From a bacterium (GTDB lineage Bacteria > Zixibacteria > MSB-5A5 > GN15 > FEB-12), in assembly GCA_016708025.1 (NCBI GenBank), contig JADJGQ010000002.1:868001-932000 (forward strand): a stretch of 64,000 nucleotides of DNA. Direction: 5' to 3'. Below are positions 34,373 through 43,043 of this stretch, one piece after another; position 1 is the first letter of the stretch, and every line of letters starts with the position of its first letter. The notes beneath the pieces are model-generated. The model saw nothing but the letters and a program-made list of their open reading frames with translations, did no database searches and was not told the DNA's origin. The position numbers and the translations under genes were made by a program.

Positions 34373-35686
34373 ATGGACCACGTCGAGCAGCAGAAAGATC
34401 AGTCGGAAGGGGGCTTCAGGCGGATAGTCCGGGCGATGCGTCACCGGAACTACCGCCTCTTTTTCGCCGGTCAGGGTATCTCGTTGATTGGCACATGGAT
34501 GCAGCAGATAGCGGTTAGCTGGCTGGTTTATAGACTGACCAACTCCCCGTTCCTCCTGGGTATCGCCAGCTTCTCTCTAAATGCCCCCGTGCTTTTTCTC
34601 GCCCCGATCGCCGGTTACTATGCCGATCGTTGGGACCGCCACCGACTCCTAGTTATCTTGCAGGTTCTGTCGATGGTCCAGGCGCTGGCCATGGCCGCTC
34701 TCGTCCTGACTGATCTCATCACCGTCTGGCAGATCATCATTCTCAGTCTGTTTCTCGGAGTCATCAATGCTTTCGACATGCCGATTCGGCAGTCCTATAT
34801 CGTGGAGATGATCGAAGATCGAAAAGATCTGGGGAATGCCATCGCTCTTAATTCGACCATGTTTAATTTGGCACGGTTGATCGGACCATCAATTGCCGGG
34901 CTAATGATCGCTGCGGTTGGAGAAGGGATGGTCTTTCTGGTCAACGGTCTCAGTTATATCGCAGTCATAATTGCACTAATGGCGATGACACATGTGAATA
35001 TGCAGGCCAAGAAATCGGATGCTAGCCTCTGGGAATCAGTTCGAGAAGGCGTCACCTATTCCTTCGGATTTCCGCCGATCCGGTCTTTGCTTTTGTTGCT
35101 GGCACTGGTCTCGTTGATTGGAATGCCTTACACCGTGCTGATGCCGATCTTCGCCAGGGACGTTCTGCAAGGGGATTCGCACACGATGGGGTTTCTGGTG
35201 GGAGCCTCGGGTGTTGGAGCATTGATTGGCGCATTGTATCTGGCATCGCGAAGATCGGTCAGGGGACTGGCCCGGCTTGTCCCGATCGCCGCGGCCGTAT
35301 TCGGCGCGGGCTTGATTGCGCTTTCCTTCTCTCGCAATGTCTGGCTTTCGATCGGCCTGATGGTTTTCACCGGCTTTGGATTTATTACTCAGGCGGCTTC
35401 AAGCAACACGTTACTGCAGACGATCGTCGATGATGATAAACGGGGGAGAGTAATGGGACTGTATACGCTGGCGATTCGCGGGATTGCGCCGTTGGGGAGT
35501 CTCCTGGCGGGAGCAATGGCCGCCAGCATTGGTGCACCCTATACCTTTATGCTGGGGGGACTTGGTTGCATTCTGGGAGCGCTTATCTTTGCACGATATC
35601 TGCCGGCGATGCGCCAGATGATCCGTCCGATCTACATTCAGAAGGGGATAGTCCCTACCCCTGAAGCGGTTCGTGACCCGGAATAA
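34373..35686 (+). CDS. MFS transporter (EntS/TMEM-MFS3 type exporter)
   Basis: 437 residues from ATG 34373; an in-frame TTG at 34364 is also possible. Twelve hydrophobic segments. Motifs of this MFS subgroup: 'HRNYRLFFAGQGISLIGTWMQQIAVSWLVYRLTNS' at the start, PIAGYYADRWDRHR as the loop 2-3 motif, GVINAFDMPIRQSYIVEMIEDRKDLGNAIALNS, and 'RGRVMGLYTLAIRGIAPLGSLLAGAMA' in the second half. Members export siderophores, macrolides or other small molecules; the substrate here is unknown. It is divergent from the orphan pilin gene. Confidence 0.93.
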   Translation: MDHVEQQKDQSEGGFRRIVRAMRHRNYRLFFAGQGISLIGTWMQQIAVSWLVYRLTNSPFLLGIASFSLNAPVLFLAPIAGYYADRWDRHRLLVILQVLSMVQALAMAALVLTDLITVWQIIILSLFLGVINAFDMPIRQSYIVEMIEDRKDLGNAIALNSTMFNLARLIGPSIAGLMIAAVGEGMVFLVNGLSYIAVIIALMAMTHVNMQAKKSDASLWESVREGVTYSFGFPPIRSLLLLLALVSLIGMPYTVLMPIFARDVLQGDSHTMGFLVGASGVGALIGALYLASRRSVRGLARLVPIAAAVFGAGLIALSFSRNVWLSIGLMVFTGFGFITQAASSNTLLQTIVDDDKRGRVMGLYTLAIRGIAPLGSLLAGAMAASIGAPYTFMLGGLGCILGALIFARYLPAMRQMIRPIYIQKGIVPTPEAVRDPE

Positions 35687-35737
35687 CCCCCTGACAATCC
35701 TCAAAAGTATGCTGTCCGCGGCGCCGATACTAGGGGT

Positions 35738-36073
35738 ATGGGTACCGAGACAGTCTATCTTCAACGGCCGGAGGAGGACGTTGAGCCGATCGGCGAAACG
35801 CTCGATCCGGGGCACTCCGTCTTTGCCAACCGTCGGGGCCTTTACCTGACATTTTGGTTGTTGGTGCCGTTGATCCTGCCGACCTGTGCCTTTTTGTATG
35901 CACTTCCGCTGGCGCCGGTGATCTGGTTGGGGGCAAAGGTGGCGGGAACCGCCACCAGCAATCATAGTGAAACGATTGTGGCGATCATCCTGTTGACCAG
36001 CTTTGCGCTGGCGATGGTCACGGTCGTGACGCTCTGGAAGCGGACCAAGTTGATGGCCCGCTCACTTCGCTAA
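35738..36073 (+). CDS. Small hypothetical membrane protein
   Basis: 111 residues: an acidic N-terminus, then two hydrophobic segments (LYLTFWLLVPLILPTCAFLYAL and IVAIILLTSFALAMVTVVTLW) and a basic tail, giving an inside/inside hairpin. No family recognised. AGGGGT abuts the ATG, so the ribosome site is poor. It begins 51 bases after the MFS gene on the same strand. The composition fits a real two-helix protein better than the overlapping minus-strand frame. Confidence 0.55.
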   Translation: MGTETVYLQRPEEDVEPIGETLDPGHSVFANRRGLYLTFWLLVPLILPTCAFLYALPLAPVIWLGAKVAGTATSNHSETIVAIILLTSFALAMVTVVTLWKRTKLMARSLR

Positions 36074-36077
36074 TTCT

Positions 36078-37097
36078 TCAGGACTGCATCTGCGCCGTGC
36101 GGCGCTTGACCTGTCCGAATCCGACCAATCGATTCTCCTGTTCATCCCACAGACGAAATGTCAATGATTTGAAACTTGGCCAGAAGCGGACCTTGGGTGT
36201 GGCCGCCAGCGCCTCGTGCTTTTCATGGCACTTGGGAAGATTGTAATTCGGGATGCGTGAATTCAGGTGATGAATATGATGGTAACCGATATTTCCGGTG
36301 AACCAGTTCAGCACCTTCGGCAGCGCATAGAACGAGCCGCCATCGAGCGACGCGGTCATGAAATCCCATTCGGGCTGACGTGCCCAATAAACGCCCTCGA
36401 ATTGATGCTGGACATAGAATAGCCAGATTCCAGCCATCGTTCCGATATACAGCACCAGGAACTGAACTACCAAATAGGTCTTCCAGCCGACGATCAGGCT
36501 AACGCCAACTCCCATGAGAAGAATGGCGAGATTGGTGATATAGACCGATCTCCGCTCTTTGGAGGTCGCTTTGCGACGGACCATTCGGTGTGTGATCAGG
36601 ACGATAAACAGCGGTCCCAACAGGAACATCACCACCGGATTTCGATACAGCCGGTACTGCAGCCGGGTCTTGAAATCGGAATTGATATACTCCTGAACCG
36701 TCATCATCCAAACATCTCCAAAGCCGCGCTTGTCCAGATTTGCCGAAGTAGCGTGGTGTTTGGCATGGCTCTTGTGCCAGTAGTCGTAGGGAGTGAAGGT
36801 CAGGATCCCGGTAATATTGCCAACGATGATATTCAGGCGTTCAGAGGCGAAAAAGGCTGAGTGTCCGCAGTCGTGGAAAATAATGAACAGGCGGATCAGG
36901 AAACCGGATGCCAACACGATTGAAGGCAACGCGTACCAGAAAGAATACTGCATCACCCAGAAAGAGAACGCCATCAGCGCCAGATAGGGGATGAGTGTAT
37001 TACCCAGTTGCCAGAGACTTCGGCCGACGGATGGTTGCTGGAAGTGCGAGATCTCCTGCTGGATGATCTCCGGGGTCAGTTGTTCACCAGACTGCAC
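36078..37097 (-). CDS. Membrane fatty acid desaturase
   Basis: 339 residues from GTG 37097. It contains the three histidine boxes of membrane acyl-lipid desaturases: HDCGH (75-79), HKSHAKHH (108-115) and HHIHH (273-277), separated by hydrophobic helices. These coordinate the di-iron centre. The C-terminal 'YHHIHHLNSRIPNYNLPKCHE' is typical of DesA-like (delta-12/omega) enzymes, which introduce a double bond into membrane fatty acids using ferredoxin or a similar donor; regiospecificity is not deducible. No ribosome site is obvious. It converges with the small membrane gene, with 4 bases between the stops. Confidence 0.92.
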   Translation of the reverse strand: MQSGEQLTPEIIQQEISHFQQPSVGRSLWQLGNTLIPYLALMAFSFWVMQYSFWYALPSIVLASGFLIRLFIIFHDCGHSAFFASERLNIIVGNITGILTFTPYDYWHKSHAKHHATSANLDKRGFGDVWMMTVQEYINSDFKTRLQYRLYRNPVVMFLLGPLFIVLITHRMVRRKATSKERRSVYITNLAILLMGVGVSLIVGWKTYLVVQFLVLYIGTMAGIWLFYVQHQFEGVYWARQPEWDFMTASLDGGSFYALPKVLNWFTGNIGYHHIHHLNSRIPNYNLPKCHEKHEALAATPKVRFWPSFKSLTFRLWDEQENRLVGFGQVKRRTAQMQS

Positions 37098-37350
37098 GGT
37101 GGGTTGGATGTGATCTGTCAGGCACGTTCTCCGATCTTTTGGGCGACAGTGCGGGGTCGCAGGTATCCGTGGCTTGAGGTCCGATACCGATCATGATGCT
37201 GCGACTCGATCAGAGCGAAAGAGCTTCACAGTAAGCCACACTCGTTGAACCGCAGCCCGGACAGGTTCGTTCCAATTGGCGCGCAAGGTAACAGATTTGA
37301 ATCAGGATGGCAACTAAATCATGGAGCCATGCAGTCCGGGTCGAACCCGC

Positions 37351-37935
37351 TCACCGCAAGTAACTTGAGAGCCCTTCAAGGAACAACTGGACCGCCACCG
37401 CGACCAGGATCATCCCCATCAGTCGTTCGATCGCCGCCAGACCGCGTTTGGTCAGCAAGTCAACAATATAGGTTGAGAGATAAAGCACAATAAAGGTCAC
37501 TACCCAGGCACCGACCGCCGCCAGCAATAACGCACCCACTGACAGGGTTCCGGTCGACGAAAACAACAGCAAGGCGGCCAGTAATGATGGTCCGGAGACG
37601 AGCGGCACGGCCATAGGCACCAAAAATGGCTCCCCCTCGAATTCGGTTTGCGCATCCGCCTCATGTCGCGGAAAAACCATCCGGATCGCGATCAAAAACA
37701 GGATTATTCCCCCGGCTATCGAAACCGATGCGCGTTCGAGGCCGAGAAAGGACATTACATATTTACCGGAAAGCGTAAAGACCGCGATTATCAGTAGCGC
37801 GAGGAGTAGTTCACGGACAAGCACTTTGCGGCGACGTTCCCGCGGTACTTTCTCGAGGATCGGTAGAAAGATCGGGATATTCCCGAACGGATCCATGATG
37901 AGAAATAGCGTGACTGATATTGAAAGAATTTCCAT
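37351..37935 (-). CDS. MarC family (UPF0056) membrane protein
   Basis: 194 residues, six hydrophobic segments. Typical MarC features: VTLFLIMDPFGNIPIFLPIL at the start, RRRKVLVRELLLALLI, a GGIILFLIAIRMVF motif, and PLVSGPSLLAALLLFSS in the middle. MarC was once linked to multiple antibiotic resistance but its function is unknown. AGGA lies upstream of ATG 37935. The 250 bases to the desaturase start hold no gene; a short CGGGTTCGACCCG hairpin lies just after the stop. Confidence 0.92.
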   Translation of the reverse strand: MEILSISVTLFLIMDPFGNIPIFLPILEKVPRERRRKVLVRELLLALLIIAVFTLSGKYVMSFLGLERASVSIAGGIILFLIAIRMVFPRHEADAQTEFEGEPFLVPMAVPLVSGPSLLAALLLFSSTGTLSVGALLLAAVGAWVVTFIVLYLSTYIVDLLTKRGLAAIERLMGMILVAVAVQLFLEGLSSYLR

Positions 37936-38029
37936 ACTGTCCTGGCCGTGATCCGGCGTTCAATTAAATATGGTGGGAAAATGGCCGCTGGTCACGGAGA
38001 TCGCAACTCTAAAACACTACCGGCAATGC

Positions 38030-38914
38030 TCAACCGTTATTCAGCGGATCTTTGTAGTATTCGTAGTGATAATGGATCCTTCGCGTCACCTCGCCCGACT
38101 GGTCGCTGGTGAACAGCTCAAGAAGCTGGCCATCGGCGGAGTACCGGTAGTTTTGAATGCTCAACACAGTCCCTTCGGCATTCAGCGTGATGATCTCCGC
38201 ATAGTCACCCGAGTCCGTATAGCGATAGGAGAAAGTCCGATTGAGCGTGCCGTCCGGACCATAGAGGGTCTTGCCGACCCGGCGACCGGATTCAAATCTG
38301 TTCTCCACCCTGATCATCACACTACCATCACCTTTGGTCTGAACGGCGGAAATGTTCTCCAGGTACTTTTCGTGAGGAGAATAGGCGTAAACGATCGTGT
38401 ACAGCAGAGCGCCTGCGGCGTCGTGTTTCACCACGACTATCTCATTGGTGGAGTCGTGATAGGTGTAGTCGAGTATGCCGGTCATTCCCCCGTGAACGTC
38501 GAAGCTAAGCACTTGGTGGATCAGGCCATCCGGGTTGTAAACAAAAACAGTGCGATCATCCAGCGAATCCCCGAAATAGGTGAGCTCTTCGAGCCAGATA
38601 TTCTTCTCCCCAAAAGTGTTGATCGTCCTGGTAGCGCCGGATGAGTCGATCACGACCTGCTCGATGGGGTTCCCCCGTTGATCGAAATGATTGCTTTGCC
38701 AGAGGAGTGAGTCGGCGGGTCGGTCCGGCTTGTCGGGAAGCATCACCCATGCATGCTGGATTCTGACCTTATGCTGCGCAAACGTGGCGCGGATCCGCTC
38801 CTTTTGCTGCTGTTCATCGCGTGTTTTGGGAGGTTCGTCATGAGCGATAAGTGAGGTACAGAGAAACAGCATCCAGATTCCGAGGAAACAACCTGCCGTG
38901 AACGTCCTGTTCAT
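38030..38914 (-). CDS. Exported protein with YD/RHS-like repeats
   Basis: 294 residues from ATG 38914 (CAGGAG upstream). The N-terminal hydrophobic segment (GCFLGIWMLFLCTSLIAHDEPP) is a signal peptide. The rest is made of short units with the pattern 'F.xxGxxxxxxxxxxxGxxxxxxxY.Y', for example YNPDGLIHQVLSFDVHG, YGPDGTLNRTFSYRYTDSGDY, LNAEGTVLSIQNYRYSADGQL. These resemble the YD repeats of Rhs proteins or MORN-like YwqK repeats. No toxin domain or Rhs core cleavage motif is present, so this is not a polymorphic toxin. Function unknown. Confidence 0.75.
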   Translation of the reverse strand: MNRTFTAGCFLGIWMLFLCTSLIAHDEPPKTRDEQQQKERIRATFAQHKVRIQHAWVMLPDKPDRPADSLLWQSNHFDQRGNPIEQVVIDSSGATRTINTFGEKNIWLEELTYFGDSLDDRTVFVYNPDGLIHQVLSFDVHGGMTGILDYTYHDSTNEIVVVKHDAAGALLYTIVYAYSPHEKYLENISAVQTKGDGSVMIRVENRFESGRRVGKTLYGPDGTLNRTFSYRYTDSGDYAEIITLNAEGTVLSIQNYRYSADGQLLELFTSDQSGEVTRRIHYHYEYYKDPLNNG

Positions 38915-39285
38915 CTCCCAAACTCCTGTCCCGTTGTCGCGAATCTCATTGTCCGTGGGAGGCCCCAATAGCAGGGGTCACCTGATAACCTGGTCCGGCG
39001 AAAAAGGTAATATGACTAACCCGGATTGTCAACGTATGCACCGGTGAATAATAGTGAGAAGACTCAACGTTCAGGTGCCGAACGGCTGGACTCAGCATCA
39101 TCCTGGAATAGCGTGTCCGATACCTGCCAATTGTCTGCCAAACAAGGGGGGGAGCGTGAATATTGTCCGGATCGGGAGGTACTGCTTTTTAGTTGGTGGG
39201 CGAACAGCGCCCGCCTAGATTAGAGTAAAACTGGGGGCGCAATCGAGCGGCAACTTAACAGGCTATAGCACAAAGGGAGATAGAT
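38915..39285 (+). other. Intergenic region with a candidate promoter
   Basis: 371 bases between divergent genes. TTGTCA (39026-39031), 17-base spacer and TAATAG (39049-39054) form a plausible promoter for the SPFH gene, with a leader of about 225 bases. A 65-codon plus-strand ORF (39026-39223) starts inside this promoter and has no ribosome site, so it is not called. Otherwise nothing is recognised. Confidence 0.5.
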
Positions 39286-40176
39286 ATGCTCTTCATTCTC
39301 GCACTTCTCATCAGTATCGCCGCGTTTTTTGTCTGGCGGCGCGCAATCGTCGTCATGCGTCAGAGCAGCAGTGTGGCTCGGTCAGCCGGATCAGTTGCGT
39401 TGCTCTTTTCGGTCATCTTCGGGGTGGTCGCCTTGACCCAGTGTTTCTCACAGGTGCCGGCGGGACATGTCGGCGTTATTGACTTCTTCGGCATCGTCTC
39501 AGACCGCGTACTCCCCGCCGGGATCAATCTGGTCAATCCATTGGCGCGCGTCGTCAAGTTTTCGATCCAGACCAAAGAGCAGAAAGAGACCATGCAGGTA
39601 TTGTCGCGCGAAGGTCTCACTATCGGGTTGGAAATATCCGCCCTGTATCGGTTAAATCCTGATTCGGCCGCTTCAGTTTACAAAACTGTGGCCGGAGGAG
39701 ATTACGAGTCGGTCATTCTGGCGCCGCAGTTCCGGTCGATAAGTCGCGCGGTGACCGCCGGATTCCAAGCGAGTGCACTCTACTCGACCGAACGTGAACG
39801 ACTCGGCGTGACCATTCAGGAAGAGCTCTCCAAAACCATGGAGAAGCGAGGGGTCTATATCGAGTCAACGCCGCTTCGCAATGTAGCACTCCCGACCCAA
39901 TTGACCGAGGCGATCGAGCAGAAACAGCGTGCCGACCAGGAAAGCCAGCGGATGGAGTTCATTCTGACTAAGGAGAAGCAGGAGGCCGACCGGAAGCGGA
40001 TCGAGGCTCAGGGAATCTCCGATTTCCAGAAGATCGTCTCTTCGGGGATCAGCGAGCAACTCCTTCGATGGAAAGGAGTGGAGGCGACCGAAAAGCTGGC
40101 GCATTCACCCAACACCAAAGTGATCATTGTCGGATCCGGCAAAGATGGCCTGCCGATCATCCTCGATACTAAGTAG
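39286..40176 (+). CDS. SPFH/prohibitin (band 7) family membrane protein
   Basis: 296 residues. An N-terminal membrane region with two hydrophobic stretches (1-20 and about 32-55) is followed by the SPFH domain (about 55-215; 'SQVPAGHVGVIDFFGIVSDRVLPAGINLVNP', LEISALYRLNPDSAASVYK, RSISRAVTAGFQASALYSTERERLG) and an alpha-helical coiled segment rich in K/E/Q (about 215-265). It resembles prohibitin/HflC more than flotillin. Such proteins form large rings or microdomains in the inner membrane and modulate FtsH-type proteases. No partner gene is adjacent. GGGAGAT upstream of ATG 39286 is a good ribosome site. Confidence 0.92.
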   Translation: MLFILALLISIAAFFVWRRAIVVMRQSSSVARSAGSVALLFSVIFGVVALTQCFSQVPAGHVGVIDFFGIVSDRVLPAGINLVNPLARVVKFSIQTKEQKETMQVLSREGLTIGLEISALYRLNPDSAASVYKTVAGGDYESVILAPQFRSISRAVTAGFQASALYSTERERLGVTIQEELSKTMEKRGVYIESTPLRNVALPTQLTEAIEQKQRADQESQRMEFILTKEKQEADRKRIEAQGISDFQKIVSSGISEQLLRWKGVEATEKLAHSPNTKVIIVGSGKDGLPIILDTK

Positions 40177-40199
40177 ATATTTTCTCAACAAAATAAATA

Positions 40200-40229
40200 G
40201 AGGTGGCTGCAAAACGCGGCCACCTCTTT
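40200..40229. terminator. Terminator between convergent genes
   Basis: GAGGTGGC (40200-40207) pairs with GCCACCTC (40219-40226), followed by TTTG on the plus strand; on the minus strand the tail is TATTTATTTT. It closes the SPFH gene and probably the convergent MORN-repeat membrane gene. Confidence 0.75.
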
Positions 40230-40250
40230 GTCTGTCTATTCGTCTAAGTG

Positions 40251-41522
40251 CTACTTCTGCATCACAGCACCGCTGGAATCCAACTCGATATATCCACCCT
40301 TCTCAAATGACTTTCCATCGCGAGTGAAAGGTGCTGCAAGGCGCGCGCGCCGGAGTTGGCCGTTCTCCCAGAACGTCACATTGGCACCATCACCGAAGAC
40401 ATCCGCCATCCAGCTGTACTTCGCCACCGGGATATCCTGAATCATCTGATCTTGCGCCGGCCAGGCGATCTTCAGTTTCCCGTTCGGGTGGAAGACCGTC
40501 TGGAATCCATGTCCTTCACCTTTACAGAGTACGCCCTGGATGTTTGTCTCCTGTTGCAGGAAGGCAAAGTCAAATTCACCCTCACTGGAGAATGCAACGA
40601 CCGTCCCTTTTGGCAACTCTTGCCCAGAAAGCGTGTCGACCGCGCCCAGCGTACAGCTACGGAGATTGCCGTTGGGATAATAGGAGATATGCCCCACACA
40701 AGTGACAGACTGCACTTCGACCGGTCCGGAAAGCGCCTGTCCGGACTTGTTCAGTTGACCCTGCGCACCCTTCTCAGGACGGCTCATCAGAGCAAACAGA
40801 ATGACCAGCGCCAGCGCCGTGGCCCCGAGAAGAACGGCACGAATCTGCTTGTTGCGTCGTTGGTCGGATTCGGAATCTTCGCGACGTTCACCCAATAGAC
40901 AGATTGCGGCGATCAGCATGCAGCCAACCAGCAACCAGACTGGGACTGAATTACTGTTGAAGCGATACAAGTGAAACCAAAAGACCATTGCGAATGCAAG
41001 CGCCGCAATACCGACTCCGACTGGACGGGGGTATCTTCGTGACAGATATCCTGCAATCGCAATGACCAGTCCGACTGTAAGACCGATGATCGACCCGGTC
41101 GACAGACCCTCCGAGAGAATGACAAAGGTCGCGATCACCAACCCCAGCACGATGATGATGATTGAGGCCGCCTTCCGCAGCTCACCATGCATCACCAGGT
41201 TGGTCACTCCCCGCGCTACCAGGCCAATGATCAGAAGCAGATACATCTCATCCGGCTGTTCTCCTCGCGCTAGGCGAGCAATTGAGAATCCGACTATTGC
41301 CAGCATCACCGCAACAAAAGCGACATTGCCGGAGCGCGAATGGATCTGCACCTGCCGTTCATCATCGAAACGGGGGGCCAGTTCGAACGCATGCAAAGTC
41401 GGGCGGAGGAGATAGGCCGCGACCACCAGCAAGAGCGCGATCGGTTGCCCCAGCAGCGCCAGACCGATACCTGCCGCAAACAAGGCGCAGGCTGTGTAGA
41501 AAATGGGGTCACGTTTACGCAT
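40251..41522 (-). CDS. Multi-pass membrane protein with C-terminal MORN/YwqK-like repeats
   Basis: 423 residues from ATG 41522. About eight hydrophobic segments (1-250) are followed by a polar linker and a C-terminal region (about 275-423) with repeats of the form 'YPNGNLRSCTL', FHPNGKLKIAWPA, FWENGQLRRARLAAP and DSSGAV, the pattern found in MORN/YwqK proteins. Membrane domain family not recognised. Its start overlaps the stop of the upstream XRE regulator by 8 bases, and this pairing of a small HTH regulator with a membrane protein suggests that the regulator controls it. The longer frame to 41615 reads the regulator out of frame. Confidence 0.8.
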   Translation of the reverse strand: MRKRDPIFYTACALFAAGIGLALLGQPIALLLVVAAYLLRPTLHAFELAPRFDDERQVQIHSRSGNVAFVAVMLAIVGFSIARLARGEQPDEMYLLLIIGLVARGVTNLVMHGELRKAASIIIIVLGLVIATFVILSEGLSTGSIIGLTVGLVIAIAGYLSRRYPRPVGVGIAALAFAMVFWFHLYRFNSNSVPVWLLVGCMLIAAICLLGERREDSESDQRRNKQIRAVLLGATALALVILFALMSRPEKGAQGQLNKSGQALSGPVEVQSVTCVGHISYYPNGNLRSCTLGAVDTLSGQELPKGTVVAFSSEGEFDFAFLQQETNIQGVLCKGEGHGFQTVFHPNGKLKIAWPAQDQMIQDIPVAKYSWMADVFGDGANVTFWENGQLRRARLAAPFTRDGKSFEKGGYIELDSSGAVMQK

Positions 41523-41724
41523 GGTCCTGTTCCTCCAGAACGAAAAGCTGTTCGACGGTCGTTTGAAGATGATGCGCCAAAAGCAGGGCAAGTTTGACCG
41601 AGGGAGAGTAATCACCGCGTTCGATCGAGATAATCGTCTGCCGCGACACTCTGACCAGATCGGCCAGTTGCTGTTGGCTCATTTCGCCGCGTTCAAAGCG
41701 GAATTTGCGAAGTGTTGTTTTCAT
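41515..41724 (-). CDS. Small XRE-family HTH transcriptional regulator
   Basis: 69 residues, almost entirely one HTH_3 domain: 'RFERGEMSQQQLADLVRVSRQTIISIERGDYSPSVKLALLLAHHL' and a short C-terminal TTVEQLFVLEEQ. This matches the YozG/'DUF-XRE' small regulators that accompany membrane proteins. It overlaps the membrane gene by 8 bases, so they form an operon. A pair of inverted TTTACAT-type sites lies 60-100 bases upstream, suggesting autoregulation. Confidence 0.93.
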   Translation of the reverse strand: MKTTLRKFRFERGEMSQQQLADLVRVSRQTIISIERGDYSPSVKLALLLAHHLQTTVEQLFVLEEQDHA

Positions 41725-41784
41725 GGCGACTCTTTGGCTTAATTAGCTCATTCACCAATGCTATCGGCAGGAATGTACAGTATA

Positions 41785-41822
41785 CTTTACATAAAGTCAA
41801 TAAAATAATACATAATGTAAAG
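41785..41822 (-). promoter_or_regulatory. AT-rich promoter/operator region of the XRE gene
   Basis: CTTTACAT (41785-41792) and ATGTAAAG (41815-41822) form a perfect 8-bp inverted repeat across 22 bases of AT-rich DNA. A TATACT hexamer (minus strand, 41787-41782) overlaps the proximal arm. The geometry, two half-sites about three helical turns apart around the promoter, suits a dimeric repressor. Inference. Confidence 0.45.
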
Positions 41823-41917
41823 CAACGACTACATGATTTTGAGAGTTTTTGAGGAAGAGATCGACGGCAGTAGCTGCCTATATAATTGTATAATAACAGC
41901 TTACCTGGTTTCGTCCA

Positions 41918-41945
41918 TAAAAAACGGGTCCGACCTCGGACCCGC
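41918..41945 (-). terminator. Rho-independent terminator
   Basis: On the minus strand CGGGTCCGA (41944-41936) pairs with TCGGACCCG (41933-41925) across 2 bases, then TTTTTT. It follows the exported-protein gene at 41969. Confidence 0.88.
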
Positions 41946-41968
41946 ACTTGATATTCTCGAAATTCGTT

Positions 41969-42547
41969 TTATTGACCGCCGACCAGTGCGCTGGCCAGCT
42001 GTTTGAAATCCGCCTTCATTCCGACAAACCATCTCCCGTCCGCGCGTTTCCGGAGCGGGATGACATCGACGGCGTCTATCGTCTCGCCGGAGTATTGCAT
42101 GCTCACTTTTATCACCGCATAACCGGTGGTCTCGGATTCCCGCAAGCAGCCCACCAGGCTGAACGATCCCGATTTCATAATCTCCGCAAATTCAGGCGCG
42201 TATTCGGTCATAAAACCCATGAACTTAGCGAAGAAAACACCTGGTGGTATCTTTTCCACTTCCTCAATGCTCGCGAGACTGTCTTCGAAAATCATCGAGA
42301 ACGCCGACATATCGGCGTCCGCTCCGGCTTGCCTGAGCGCTCCGACCATTATCTCCTTGAACCCGACAAGCTCCGTGGTGTCCATCAACATGGTCAGCGA
42401 ATCCCATTGGAGAGCCCGGCTGTATGCCTGATATTGGTCGAGCAGGAGAGTCAGTTCCTCCGCTTCTTGACCGATAAAGCATGGCTGGTCGGTCTGGGCC
42501 GCGGCGGATGTTGTCAATAGGATGAGGGCGATCAGGATCTGTTTCAT
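41969..42547 (-). CDS. Exported hypothetical protein
   Basis: 192 residues from ATG 42547 with GGAGGT 7 bases upstream. Signal peptide 'MKQILIALILLTTSAAAQ'. The mature part is alpha/beta with no recognised domain; the C-terminal half (GYAVIKVSMQYSGETIDAVDVIPLRKRADGRWFVG) resembles the end of small NTF2-like/DUF3828 domains that bind ligands in the periplasm. This is a weak resemblance only. It is preceded 61 bases upstream by the small channel-like membrane gene on the same strand. Confidence 0.75.
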   Translation of the reverse strand: MKQILIALILLTTSAAAQTDQPCFIGQEAEELTLLLDQYQAYSRALQWDSLTMLMDTTELVGFKEIMVGALRQAGADADMSAFSMIFEDSLASIEEVEKIPPGVFFAKFMGFMTEYAPEFAEIMKSGSFSLVGCLRESETTGYAVIKVSMQYSGETIDAVDVIPLRKRADGRWFVGMKADFKQLASALVGGQ

Positions 42548-42608
42548 GGTGATACCTCCAGACTCATGGTGCGAAAATTTCCGCCCGGAGACAAGCAAAA
42601 GATAACTG

Positions 42609-42965
42609 CTACTCGGACTTCGCTTCCAGATGAAAGCGGTGCAGGAAGCGGTGGAAGATCGGGGCGATCAACAGGCCGAAGATCGCCAGGAAGATCACAC
42701 CGCTGAAAATGGCATAAAATCCGGCAAAGATTTTGGCGGAATCCGAATTCAGCAGATCGACCGGCCCCATCCCGCCCACGATCATCGATGCATTGAGAAA
42801 CGCATCCACCCACGGCAACCCGGCGATCCAGTGGTAGCCGCAGACGCCGACTATCATCCAGACGATCAGTGCGGCGACCGCTAGCAGTGCCGCATTGAGG
42901 AGCCGTCGGACGAACTTATCTCGTGGCGCGAGCGGCTGGTGGCGATGTTCAAACTTCAGGGCCAT
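42609..42965 (-). CDS. Two-helix membrane protein resembling a K+ channel pore with a degenerate filter
   Basis: 118 residues from ATG 42965. Helix 1 (about 25-45), then a loop WVDAFLNASMIVGGMGPVD, then helix 2 (about 80-105; FAGFYAIFSGVIFLAIFGLLIAPIF) and a basic tail. The layout M1-P-loop-M2, and the way the loop is followed by 'SDSAKIFAGFYAIFSG', resemble a potassium channel (F.xAxxxxxxTxTTVGYGD...). However, the selectivity filter TVGYG is replaced by VGGMG. Whether it conducts ions is unknown. Confidence 0.7.
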   Translation of the reverse strand: MALKFEHRHQPLAPRDKFVRRLLNAALLAVAALIVWMIVGVCGYHWIAGLPWVDAFLNASMIVGGMGPVDLLNSDSAKIFAGFYAIFSGVIFLAIFGLLIAPIFHRFLHRFHLEAKSE

Positions 42966-43043
42966 GTGCACTGATATCGAATTTCTTATGTGGATGTCAA
43001 GAAGGGAAGGGGCGGCGCCTGCCGCCCCTGAGATTCAACTGGC

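Noticed and set aside
37337..37349. tRNA T-arm-like CGGGTTCGACCCG after MarC
   Set aside because: No acceptor, D or anticodon stems can be folded around it; a simple short hairpin.
38030..38914. Rhs-type polymorphic toxin
   Set aside because: Only short YD-like repeats are present, with no Rhs core, cleavage motif, toxin domain or immunity gene.
39026..39223. 65-codon plus-strand ORF upstream of the SPFH gene
   Set aside because: Begins inside a likely promoter, has no ribosome site, and its composition is random-looking.
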